From: Scytonema sp. UIC 10036
GTDB lineage: Bacteria > Cyanobacteriota > Cyanobacteriia > Cyanobacteriales > Nostocaceae
Reading direction: 5' to 3'
NCBI RefSeq assembly: GCF_009725235.1
Contig: NZ_WJFC01000075.1
Span: 1-57,239, forward strand
Length of the DNA stretch: 57,239 nucleotides
In this document: piece after piece, positions 16,463 through 24,382 of the stretch
How positions within the stretch are numbered: position 1 is the first letter of the stretch
Layout: every line of letters begins with the position of its first letter
The notes under the pieces: model-generated
The model's database searches: none
What the model was told of the DNA's origin: nothing
The model's input: the letters and a program-made list of their open reading frames with translations, nothing else
Position numbers and translations under genes: made by a program

Positions 16463-17491
16463 CTAGAGATTGGACTTAGTGCGAGTCACGGCAAGTTGTT
16501 TTCGTTTATACTTAAACATTGCTGCACCCAAAGCACCAAATGTTAACATACCGAATGTTGTTGAAGGTTCGGGTACGGACTTACCTCTAATTGCGGCTAA
16601 TGCTGTTTCTGCTACCAACTTGTGAGCGTTTGTAGTAGGATGAACTTCATCAAAGAACAGAAAGTCGTTTGGATTATTACAGGTTTTCAAAACTTGATTT
16701 GTTACAATGTTATACACTACGCAAGAGGTGGTAACATCTTTGAAACCAAATTCCTCTGGATTAGCGATCGCCCTGTTAAATAATGAATTAATATCGACAG
16801 GGATGATATTAACGCCTGGAATATTATTGCTTAATTGAGCTACAGATGTTGCTAATGCCTGATTATGAGCGTTTGTTGCAGCTGTTAAAATAGGGGAATT
16901 TCCAGATCTTAATGCAATTGGAGTTCTGCCTAAATCGGGCAAATTAAATACCAAAATATTTTTGGCCCCAGCTTGGGCAAGTAACCCTACTGAATTTGAT
17001 ATATTCTCGACTGTTTCAACAACATCGGGATTTTGACCGAACAGGTAATCGTTTCCACCTCCCCACACAGCATAGAGTCCATTCGCATCTACCTTTTGGT
17101 TAGTGGCTAAAAACCCGCTAACTTGAGCTAGCACTCCTGGTGCGCCAGGAATAAAAGCATTGTCTTGACCGGACTTAGACCCCCCAAAAGCAAAGTTGAT
17201 ACCTTGGGTTGGAACCGTACTACCAAGATTGGCAAATAAAGTGGGCGTTAATCCTACAGCGTCTCCAAAGTAGTCTACCCAAATCTTATCGTTGGAAAAA
17301 CGTCCTTGAAAGTAAGGCGGGCTTGGAGGAATCACACCTGTGGGTGAGCCTTGCTGAGTGAAAGTAAATACATTACCAGTATCTGACAGGCTATCACCAA
17401 ATACGTTAAATTGGCTAAAGGCCGCAGAAGCTTTTAGTGGTAGACTCAAAGAGAAGAGGACAAATCCTGCTGTTAAGATTTCTTTTTTCAT
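16463..17491 (-). CDS. Secreted GDSL/SGNH esterase with PEP-CTERM signal
   Basis: A 342-residue hydrolase of the GDSL lipase/esterase family. Residues 1-23 are a signal peptide. Block I is FNVFGDSLSDTGNVF with the nucleophile Ser in GDSL. Block III is GGGNDYL. The catalytic Asp-x-x-His pair is in FFDEVHPT. The C-terminus carries a PEP-CTERM sorting signal: VPEPST, a hydrophobic stretch and a basic KYKRKQ end. The protein should therefore be exported and processed by an exosortase-type system. Substrates could be lipids or acylated polysaccharides. It is monocistronic. Confidence 0.88.
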   Translation of the reverse strand: MKKEILTAGFVLFSLSLPLKASAAFSQFNVFGDSLSDTGNVFTFTQQGSPTGVIPPSPPYFQGRFSNDKIWVDYFGDAVGLTPTLFANLGSTVPTQGINFAFGGSKSGQDNAFIPGAPGVLAQVSGFLATNQKVDANGLYAVWGGGNDYLFGQNPDVVETVENISNSVGLLAQAGAKNILVFNLPDLGRTPIALRSGNSPILTAATNAHNQALATSVAQLSNNIPGVNIIPVDINSLFNRAIANPEEFGFKDVTTSCVVYNIVTNQVLKTCNNPNDFLFFDEVHPTTNAHKLVAETALAAIRGKSVPEPSTTFGMLTFGALGAAMFKYKRKQLAVTRTKSNL

Positions 17492-17938
17492 GCCTACTTT
17501 GTTCTTTGTATTTTTTATGACTTTTTAAACTGAGTAACCGGGGATAGCACTGGTTTAGCCCAAATCCTTACTGCTCTATAAAAAACTAACCTTTTCAACA
17601 GAGGAAATAAGTAATTGTATTTATCAGTATGCAGAGTACTTATCTGAGAAAGTATCACAGACAGTCACTGTTAGTATATATCTTCACTAGTTTTTTAAAG
17701 TTAACAGGATTGAACATGTCCGGAATTCACACGAGTGAGCTTGTTGATAACATTATTAGCTCTATAGGGAGGACAAACGATGACTGTATTTGTAGCCGTC
17801 AAGGTCACTTTGGGTTTTTCAAAACATCCGACACAAGGCACAGAGATTATCGTTCAGTCCTCAATAAGGCAGGAATGAAACTCGCAATTCCTCTGTGAAC
17901 CTTGTGCAAAAAAATTAGCACGCACCGAGGAAATACAA
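17492..17938. other. Region between GDSL esterase and rsgA
   Basis: Shared upstream region of two divergent genes. Apart from a possible 32-codon gene at 17780-17878, nothing firm is visible. A longer frame at 17629-17898 overlaps it in another phase and has no recognisable motif. Confidence 0.4.
17780..17878 (+). CDS. Possible 32-residue small protein
   Basis: ATG at 17780 is preceded by GGGAGG (17767-17772) with 7-base spacing, one of the better Shine-Dalgarno sequences in the window. The product starts MTVFVAVKVTLGFSKHP and ends at TGA 17876-17878. No family is recognised. It could be a real small gene, an upstream leader frame for rsgA (60 bases downstream), or a gene scrap. Confidence 0.3.
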   Translation: MTVFVAVKVTLGFSKHPTQGTEIIVQSSIRQE

Positions 17939-19024
17939 ATGAATTTGAATTGTTTGGGCTGGAGCGATTTTTTTGCTTCTAGCTTTGAACCATTACGCCA
18001 ACAAGGATTTACTGTTGGTAGGGTTGCTATTGAGCATAGAAATACCTATGTCCTTTATAGCGATCGCGGAGAACTTTCAGCAGAAGTTACAGGTAAACTG
18101 AGATACCAAGCTACTGAATCAACAGATTTTCCTGCTGTAGGGGATTGGGTTGTTGTTCGTGTGAGGGATTCTGAAAGGCGAGCAACTATCCAGGCAATTT
18201 TGCCCAGAAAAAGTAAATTTTCCCGCAAGACTGTAGGCGCTAAAACGGAAGAACAAATTGTTGCTACCAATGTTGACACGGTGTTTTTAGTCTCAGGATT
18301 GGATGGAGACTTTAACCCCAGAAGAATCGAGCGTTACCTGATGACAGCTTGGGATAGCGGGGCAAATCCTGTTATTGTTCTTAATAAAGCAGACTTGTGC
18401 GTTCACGAAGTGGCTCCTCCGGAGCATCGCGTGGAACAGTGTGTGGCTGAAGTGGAAGCAATCGCACTGGGTGTACCCATTGTAGTTTTAAGTGCGAGCA
18501 CTTCTCAAGGATTGGATGGCTTAAAACCCTACCTCCAACCCGGACAAACAGTGGCTTTATTGGGGTCATCTGGTGTTGGCAAATCCACCATTACCAATCA
18601 ATTGATAGGAAAAGACATTCAAACTGTTCAAGCGGTCAGAAAAGGAGACGATCGAGGAAAGCACACCACTACCCATCGAGAGTTAATTTTACTGCCAACA
18701 GGTGGTTTGATTGTAGATACACCAGGTATGCGGGAACTCCAAGTTTGGTCTGGGGACGAGGGGTTGCAGGAAACATTTGCAGATATTGAAATGTTTGTCC
18801 AACAGTGTCGTTTCCGAAATTGTCAGCACGATCGCGAACCAGGTTGTGCAGTGCAACAAGCATTGGATGAAGGAACGCTCGACTATCGAAGGTTCTTGAA
18901 CTATCAAAAGTTGCAAAAAGAACTGAATTATCTGGAAAGAAAGCAAGACCAAAGGTTGAATTTATTGGAGAAAGAACGATGGAAGAAGATTCATAAAGAA
19001 ATCCGAAATTACAAAAAGCGTTGA
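17939..19024 (+). CDS. rsgA: Ribosome small-subunit-dependent GTPase RsgA
   Basis: A 361-residue circularly permuted GTPase that checks and matures the 30S subunit late in assembly. It has an N-terminal OB-fold (about residues 25-90), then the permuted G motifs in order: G4 NKAD, G1 [10 protein letters not shown]3 DTPGMRE. A zinc-binding C-terminal domain follows, with Cys/His ligands in [14 protein letters not shown]. The last ~40 residues are a basic helix. All signature elements are intact. It is probably transcribed alone. Confidence 0.95.
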   Translation: MNLNCLGWSDFFASSFEPLRQQGFTVGRVAIEHRNTYVLYSDRGELSAEVTGKLRYQATESTDFPAVGDWVVVRVRDSERRATIQAILPRKSKFSRKTVGAKTEEQIVATNVDTVFLVSGLDGDFNPRRIERYLMTAWDSGANPVIVLNKADLCVHEVAPPEHRVEQCVAEVEAIALGVPIVVLSASTSQGLDGLKPYLQPGQTVALLGSSGVGKSTITNQLIGKDIQTVQAVRKGDDRGKHTTTHRELILLPTGGLIVDTPGMRELQVWSGDEGLQETFADIEMFVQQCRFRNCQHDREPGCAVQQALDEGTLDYRRFLNYQKLQKELNYLERKQDQRLNLLEKERWKKIHKEIRNYKKR

Positions 19025-19040
19025 TCGGAAAGAGGGCTAC

Positions 19041-19151
19041 CCCACCCTAACCCTCCCCTTGGAAAGGGGAGGGAACTGGAAATTGAATTTCCCCCCTTAT
19101 AAAGGAGAAATTCAATTTCCCCCCTTTATAAGGGGGGATTAAGGGGGGTAA
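19041..19151. repeat. Cluster of C-run/G-run palindromic repeats
   Basis: Three units follow rsgA: CCCTCCCCTT (19051-19060) pairing with AAGGGGAGGG (19064-19073), then CCCCCCTTATAAAGG, then CCCCCCTTTATAAGGGGGG with a trailing ATTAAGGGGGG. They belong to the dispersed family noted elsewhere. The first hairpin could end rsgA transcription. Confidence 0.75.
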
Positions 19152-19261
19152 ATAGACTTGTGTGTACACCTAGATTTTTTTCAGTACGGTAATCTGTAAT
19201 GCGAAAGCTGCCAATTCCCCATTAAAATTGAAACTATAAAGAGAATAAAGGAGCTTTCTGG

Positions 19262-19636
19262 ATGCAAGTTACATACAATTCTGATAAGCGCAAATTGCTA
19301 TCATCTCTGTCTCATGGTGCAATATTCTTCAGCACGGCGTTGTTTTCGATTGGGGTTCCAATTGTGATTAACTTGCTGTCGGATGACCCAGTTGTTAAAA
19401 GTAACGCGAAAGAATCCATTAATTTTCACTTTAATGTTTGGTTCTGGGCAACTCTCATTGGAGTTCCCCTAGGAATTTTATCTTGGCTTACCTTTGGGCT
19501 GGGTGGAATTTTGTTCTTTCCAGTTGTTGCGTTTGGCTTTCTACTACACTGGGGACTGACAATTTGGGCATTGTTACATTGTTTTAGCAACCCCGATGAA
19601 CCCTTCCGTTATCCGTTTATTTTTCGGTTGTTTTAA
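19262..19636 (+). CDS. DUF4870 family small membrane protein
   Basis: A 124-residue membrane protein with about three spans (residues about 20-40, 58-80, 82-108). The pattern is that of DUF4870 (YNSDKRKLLSSLSHGAIFF, then KSNAKESINFHFN). The function of the family is unknown. An AAGGAG sits 8 bases before the ATG. Confidence 0.8.
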   Translation: MQVTYNSDKRKLLSSLSHGAIFFSTALFSIGVPIVINLLSDDPVVKSNAKESINFHFNVWFWATLIGVPLGILSWLTFGLGGILFFPVVAFGFLLHWGLTIWALLHCFSNPDEPFRYPFIFRLF

Positions 19637-19734
19637 TTTTAATAAAAGGTAGACTTGAGAAGGAATTCAGACTAAAAAGCACGGGTTCCTTCTTTGTTCT
19701 CATCACTGCTTTTATTCTTGTAAATCGGTCATAT

Positions 19735-20046
19735 TCAAGTTTTATAGATTTTGTTACTGACTACCATCTCATAGTGTTCCACCGTTGGAAATGGCTCATA
19801 AAAATGGTGTAACAATTGACGCCATTGTTCATACTCTGACGATTTGCGAAAACCGACTGTATGATCTTCTAATTTTTCCCAACGCACTAGTAAAATGTAC
19901 CTATTTTCAACTTCCAAGCATCGTTGTAGCTCGTGACTAATATAGCCATTCATTGAAGAAATAATTGATGAAGCTAGCTTGAAAGCTTTCTCAAATTCTG
20001 GCGATTGTCCGGGTTTTACCTGGAGAATGGCAACTTCTAAAATCAT
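19735..20046 (-). CDS. ABM-fold (antibiotic biosynthesis monooxygenase) protein
   Basis: A 103-residue protein with the dimeric ferredoxin-like ABM pattern: [19 protein letters not shown], then [24 protein letters not shown]. Family members include small monooxygenases and stress-related proteins. No cofactor is needed in several members. The reaction here cannot be deduced. An AGGAG lies just upstream of the ATG. It is convergent to DUF4870 and divergent from a secreted protein gene. Confidence 0.8.
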   Translation of the reverse strand: MILEVAILQVKPGQSPEFEKAFKLASSIISSMNGYISHELQRCLEVENRYILLVRWEKLEDHTVGFRKSSEYEQWRQLLHHFYEPFPTVEHYEMVVSNKIYKT

Positions 20047-20168
20047 ATAGCACTCCTATTTAATTTTTGAAATGTACAAAGATTTACTTTGTTATCAGTA
20101 GATAGATAGAAAATATTGTCAACAATTAGGTACATAATAGTAGATGCAGACTATATAGGAGAGATTCT

Positions 20169-20561
20169 ATGATTTCTGGAAATAAGGCATTCCAACAACT
20201 CCTTATAACTGGTGTAGCAGTCTTGGTTTCTTTAACACCTCAACTAGCGTGGGCGCAAAGCGATCCTAATTCCTATGGCTCGCAAGGAACTGGTAATTTT
20301 CTCAGCTATCCTGCTGGAACTCGCCTAGCTCCTAATGGTAGAATTACTACACCAACTAATGGTACACTTTATCCATCCAATATAATTGATAACGGTAATG
20401 GTACAAAAACTTTCTATTACCGTAACGGAACTCGTGTCATTCTTAGGAAAGATAAGATGAAACCAGGTGGAGTGTATCTCAGTCCAAATAGCACGAATGG
20501 AGGATTGCGAACAACACCCAATCAAATACTTCCCCCATCAAGAGGGCTAGGAAATCAGTAA
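20169..20561 (+). CDS. Secreted hypothetical protein
   Basis: A 130-residue exported protein. Residues 1-29 are a signal peptide ending LAWA-QS. The mature part is Gly/Asn/Thr-rich, with NGTLYPSNIIDNGNGTKTFYY and repeated NGxxxTxPN turns, low in charge. No domain is recognised. AGGAGA lies 6 bases upstream of the ATG. It converges on the methyltransferase gene, leaving only 5 bases between the stops. Confidence 0.65.
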   Translation: MISGNKAFQQLLITGVAVLVSLTPQLAWAQSDPNSYGSQGTGNFLSYPAGTRLAPNGRITTPTNGTLYPSNIIDNGNGTKTFYYRNGTRVILRKDKMKPGGVYLSPNSTNGGLRTTPNQILPPSRGLGNQ

Positions 20562-20566
20562 ATGCT

Positions 20567-21442
20567 TCAATTAGCAATATCAAGAGTCAGGGCAAAGACA
20601 GACTGAGTGGCAAGCATTTTCTCAACCACTTCTGCATCAACACCTAAAATTTTCAAGGAGCTTAACTCGTTTATTGCATTCATCATACTATACTCCACCA
20701 CGCGGAAGCCTTGTTCGCAGGCGAATTCTCGCGCTTGGTCAGGAGTGGTAAAATTATTATCTACTAAAGATCTGCCTGTAAAGTTGGTTCCTGTTTGTAT
20801 GAGCTTCTGTAAATCTGGGTCTTTTTGTAACGACAAGGAAAGGCTAGCTGTGTCAATGAAATCAGGGGTAATCCAGACTCCACCGTAAGCCCGAAGCATT
20901 TCTCGGACGTTGGCGCACACTCGTTGTTTTTCTGGAAGTGTAAGGTGTGTCAGAAGCCCCTCACACAAAACCGTGACTGGTTGTCCTGATTTCAAATGCA
21001 CGGTACTTTTAAAAAAATCGCTGGGACTGCTGGTAGCATCAATTTCTACAAAGTGCAGATTGGGGCGTTCTCCAATAAGTTGCTGAACCAGTTGCTGCTT
21101 GCAGCGAATCATTGCAGGCAAATCGGTTTCAACAAAAGTGATGTTAGGGTCACAAGATAAGTTTATACCACGCGGTAGCAACCCAGATGCAAGTTCCAGA
21201 ACTTGTGTTATTTGATATTGAGCCATGACTTGGTTAATGGCTTTGTAGCGAGCTTCCACACGTGCAGTTAGCAAAACGCTCTTGTCTTGGTGTTTCGGTA
21301 AAGATAGCTCTACGAATCTTTGCGCTTCTACCAATTGTGCCAACTCTCGAGCATGGGGAATATCTGTAAACTGTCTGGCTAAACTTACCATGAAAGCCGT
21401 GAGGCTAATTTTGTCGAAGTCATTAGCTTGCTGTGTGCTCAT
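20567..21442 (-). CDS. LCM-family SAM-dependent methyltransferase
   Basis: A 291-residue methyltransferase of the leucine carboxyl methyltransferase/PPM1-like family. The family arginine segment SVLLTARVEARYKAIN is followed by the SAM-binding region VLELASGLLPRGINL and the acidic FVETDLP. CEGLLTHLTLPEKQRV is the post-I motif typical of the family. Bacterial members often methylate carboxyl or hydroxyl groups of small natural products. The substrate is unknown, and no biosynthetic cluster surrounds it. Confidence 0.82.
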   Translation of the reverse strand: MSTQQANDFDKISLTAFMVSLARQFTDIPHARELAQLVEAQRFVELSLPKHQDKSVLLTARVEARYKAINQVMAQYQITQVLELASGLLPRGINLSCDPNITFVETDLPAMIRCKQQLVQQLIGERPNLHFVEIDATSSPSDFFKSTVHLKSGQPVTVLCEGLLTHLTLPEKQRVCANVREMLRAYGGVWITPDFIDTASLSLSLQKDPDLQKLIQTGTNFTGRSLVDNNFTTPDQAREFACEQGFRVVEYSMMNAINELSSLKILGVDAEVVEKMLATQSVFALTLDIAN

Positions 21443-21502
21443 GAGTTTTTCTTGGTTCAGCTTTTCTAATTTGGTTTTGCTCTGGTTAGGGAACTGGTGA
21501 GT

Positions 21503-21823
21503 TTAACAGTAGCAACGCACATCTTCCCCACACTCATCAGCAAGGTAGCAAAGGGCGCGAAACCGCAAACTGGAAACTTGCTCGTAAAAGGGATTGAGTT
21601 TACAAAGAGGCGGGATATGGGCTACTTTTTGACCAAAAAGATAGATATCTCGCTCAAAAGGACATTGAACTGGAATCACCCTGCAAAGAAAATGGGCAAT
21701 TTTGGGGCTGGTTATTTCAATGCGATCGAGCCAATGACGAATCGGTTGAAGTAAATCGAGGCTGTTCAATTGGAAGTTGATACAGTCATTCTGGTAAGGA
21801 TTGTTTCTGGTGAAGTTAAGCAT
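21503..21823 (-). CDS. Mo-dependent nitrogenase C-terminal domain protein
   Basis: A 106-residue cyanobacterial protein of the family named for the Mo-dependent nitrogenase C-terminal domain (PF06967). The hallmarks are RHWLDRIEITSPKIAHFLCR, IPVQCPFERDI, HIPPLCKLNPFYE and the closing LADECGEDVRCYC with conserved cysteines. Despite the name, free-standing copies are common in cyanobacteria and have no proven nitrogenase role. It lies 60 bases upstream of the methyltransferase on the same strand, so the two may be co-transcribed. Confidence 0.85.
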   Translation of the reverse strand: MLNFTRNNPYQNDCINFQLNSLDLLQPIRHWLDRIEITSPKIAHFLCRVIPVQCPFERDIYLFGQKVAHIPPLCKLNPFYEQVSSLRFRALCYLADECGEDVRCYC

Positions 21824-21961
21824 TGTTGTGTATCTTTAAACTACTATTAAGCAGTTTAAAGATAATTTTGTAAAATATCACTACTTATACTATATAAGTA
21901 TATTTTATGAATTATAATTCCTACTTAACTGTCAAGGAATCAATTCACAAGAGCAAGTACT

Positions 21962-22227
21962 ATGCAAAGAACTGAAACAAACGCACTTAAAAATATCTTG
22001 GACTACTTGCCGGAGCGTATTAGGCAGGCAATAGAGGAATACTCCCAACAAAGCCAACTTTCCTCAGAATTAGTCATTGAGAAGCGCGAGCGCTCAGTTC
22101 CTAGATGTGGACTCTGTGACTTTTGACGATTGTCAGATTGATTCACGCTTGAGTACTTAGGGAACAAAATAAAATCCTAAAAATTCAGCTAGAGGCTGCA
22201 CAAACAAAGCTAGGGTTGGTAGATTAG
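21962..22227 (+). pseudogene. Frameshifted copy of the MQRTETN small-protein gene
   Basis: This is a degenerate paralogue of the intact 88-codon gene at 37656-37922. The first ~40 codons are about 93% identical in DNA (MQRTETNALKNILDYLPERI). A +1 insertion near 22080-22100, exactly where the intact copy has a GCGATCGC octamer, breaks the frame. A second +1 change lies near 22150 (CACGCTTGAGT against CACCTGGAGT). The end of the copy (TAG 22225-22227) overlaps the stop of the convergent McrC-like gene. Confidence 0.75.
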
Positions 22228-24380
22228 TTTTGACAGCGAAGACAACCCCTAAGATATCCCTGTTCGGCTTGGCTGCATCGTCCACAATTGGAACAAATAA
22301 AAGTACCATAATTGTGTTCTATCCAGCAAGGAACAGCAAGAACTTCTCTACCTAAAGTCCTTTCGACCCACCCTTGTTGGCGATTTTGACTGTTTATTCC
22401 TGTTCTTTGTATTTGTATGTATGGATACTTTTTACCACAACTCCCACAAGTTCGAGTCCCCCAATTGCTTCCACATTCACTACATTCACAAAAAAAGCAT
22501 TGACGGTCTCGCGCTGTGAAGCTACCTGTAGAATGGCAAACAGGGCATACTTGAAATGGCTGTATAAGGTTCTTAGCTTGAGAGGGTAAATTTTCCAGTT
22601 GTTGTAGCTGAATAAGTTGTCCTCTTCCTTGAGAACCACGGGCTTGTAACTGATTGATAAGGCTTTGAAGTTGTGTGTTAAACGACTGCTCTTGTGCTGA
22701 TTGGGGCGATCGCAATACTCGGACTTGATTGGATTGATTTTCTTCTAACCAGTCAGCATTTTGGAGCAAAGGTTCTGGAATAGCTCTTGCGAGAGTAGGT
22801 GGGTAAGATAGATATCGCTGACTGTTTAGCCACCATTGAATTGCACGAGCAACTCTTTCAACGCTAATAATATCGAGTGGACTGATTGGCAGAATAGCTG
22901 TAGACAACTCTCCAAGAAGACAGTCGTTGCCAAGGGTATTTATCTTTCGTTGAATGTGGAATGATAGTTTCTTTCTCTCTTCCTCTGTACCTGGATAGAG
23001 AATTAAAGTTTGATTGTCAGTTTTGGGTGTCAGGCTATAAAGTAATGTTTCGACGGTGGTAGTAATTATCTCAGAATTATTAGTAGCAGTGAGAGTTGCT
23101 ATGATGGGAATAACGTGCAAGTCTTTAATTCCATGAGATTGAATTAAAAACGAACCATCTTCTTGCCAGGTTACGGATATTTCCCCTAACGCTCCCTGAA
23201 ATTTGATGGATTGACTACCGCGTGTAGGAATTAGATTGGAAATCGCCTGAAAACCTAATCCCTTATCATCATCATTCCCGCTTCCTGTCAAAGCCAGTCC
23301 TATTAATAGCAGACAAAAGGATTCAAACCCGCGAAAAAGCTCTTGATTCTCCTCAAAGACTTGGCGAGAGTTTTTAGCCTGTCCACTCTGACAACGACTC
23401 CATTCTCTCCACAACAAATCTACATAACGATAGTGCTGGTCATTGACTAAAATGTTTGTTCGTTTGAGAGTTGTTCCCACAGATGCACGTAGCCCAATAG
23501 CTTTATATAAATCTGTATCTATCAAACTTCGCAACTTATACTGCAATTGCTGCAACTCTCTCAGGGTTGAATTTGCTTTTTTCACTACTGTTGTAGCATC
23601 AAAATAATTTCCCCATAGTGTACAAATACGTTGATGATTTCTAAAGTGAATATCATTGATTGTTCCAGATAAGTACTCGGCTTCCTCAAGTTCTTGTTTG
23701 AGAGTTTGCACCTGCTGAAGGCGCTGGCGTACATACTCTAGTAGGTTGTCAATTAGCCGAACGGTAACTTTATTTTCGTAAATGTCCCATAACTCTTCTC
23801 TTACCATGCAAAGAACTCGCTTAGGCACAACGGAGCGAAAAGTACGTCGTTCCCAATCTTCTGTATGTGCAGCCAGAAATTCAGCAGCATGAGGAGAGAT
23901 GCGTTGAGCGCGGGATACTGGCAATCTTTCAGTTTCCAGTTTGAGGTAAGTTCGGGGACGATGGCAAACTTCCTCAATGTGTCCCAGGTTTTGCTTTGTT
24001 ATTACCTCTAGCGGCTGGATATTAATCTTTTGCTCTATTTCTGGTACTAGGGACGGTACCTTAACCCAGTCTAACCATGTGGCTGAGTTAGATACTAAAT
24101 TTTGTAGCTCGCACTCAAAAAACCGCAAACTTTCAGATAGTATATTTGAAGGAAGTTGCCACTTGGAAAAGTGTTTCTCATAGTGTAGCTTGGTGTCGGC
24201 AGAACGCAATGACCAACAATATCCAGAGTCAGGAAAAATATATTCTCTGGAATTGGATGGGAGTTCAAGGGTATTGATAAGCACCCTTTCCGACTCGGTA
24301 ATAAATTGCCATTGACCCAGAACAACTTGGTCGGGAAGTTCCTTGGCAATGCTTCTTGTCAGGCGGTTCCAAAATTGCAT
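22224..24380 (-). CDS. DUF2357/McrC-like protein with C-terminal zinc ribbons
   Basis: A 718-residue protein, last gene of the seven-gene operon. Residues about 170-420 resemble the DUF2357 region found in partners of McrB-type ATPases (VPKRVLCMVREELWDIYENK, then helical segments). Residues 612-716 contain at least fourteen cysteines: 612, 615, 628, 631, 633, 636, 645, 648, 685, 696, 699, 702, 713 and 716, mostly CxxC pairs, so two or more zinc ribbons. I see no clear PD-(D/E)xK nuclease motif, though McrC homologues usually have one. It starts 2 bases after the AAA+ gene, which argues for a physical partnership. The likely role is a nucleic-acid-binding effector or adaptor of the ATPase; nuclease activity is unproven. 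Confidence 0.6.
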   Translation of the reverse strand: MQFWNRLTRSIAKELPDQVVLGQWQFITESERVLINTLELPSNSREYIFPDSGYCWSLRSADTKLHYEKHFSKWQLPSNILSESLRFFECELQNLVSNSATWLDWVKVPSLVPEIEQKINIQPLEVITKQNLGHIEEVCHRPRTYLKLETERLPVSRAQRISPHAAEFLAAHTEDWERRTFRSVVPKRVLCMVREELWDIYENKVTVRLIDNLLEYVRQRLQQVQTLKQELEEAEYLSGTINDIHFRNHQRICTLWGNYFDATTVVKKANSTLRELQQLQYKLRSLIDTDLYKAIGLRASVGTTLKRTNILVNDQHYRYVDLLWREWSRCQSGQAKNSRQVFEENQELFRGFESFCLLLIGLALTGSGNDDDKGLGFQAISNLIPTRGSQSIKFQGALGEISVTWQEDGSFLIQSHGIKDLHVIPIIATLTATNNSEIITTTVETLLYSLTPKTDNQTLILYPGTEEERKKLSFHIQRKINTLGNDCLLGELSTAILPISPLDIISVERVARAIQWWLNSQRYLSYPPTLARAIPEPLLQNADWLEENQSNQVRVLRSPQSAQEQSFNTQLQSLINQLQARGSQGRGQLIQLQQLENLPSQAKNLIQPFQVCPVCHSTGSFTARDRQCFFCECSECGSNWGTRTCGSCGKKYPYIQIQRTGINSQNRQQGWVERTLGREVLAVPCWIEHNYGTFICSNCGRCSQAEQGYLRGCLRCQN

Positions 24381-24382
24381 GA

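Noticed and set aside
16168..16546. Two overlapping open frames downstream of the ABC permease
   Set aside because: They cover the CGCAGAG dispersed repeat and have no family pattern; they are most likely chance frames.
21503..21823. Reading the Mo-nitrogenase C-terminal domain protein as evidence for nitrogenase genes here
   Set aside because: Free-standing copies are widespread in cyanobacteria and no nif gene is in the window.
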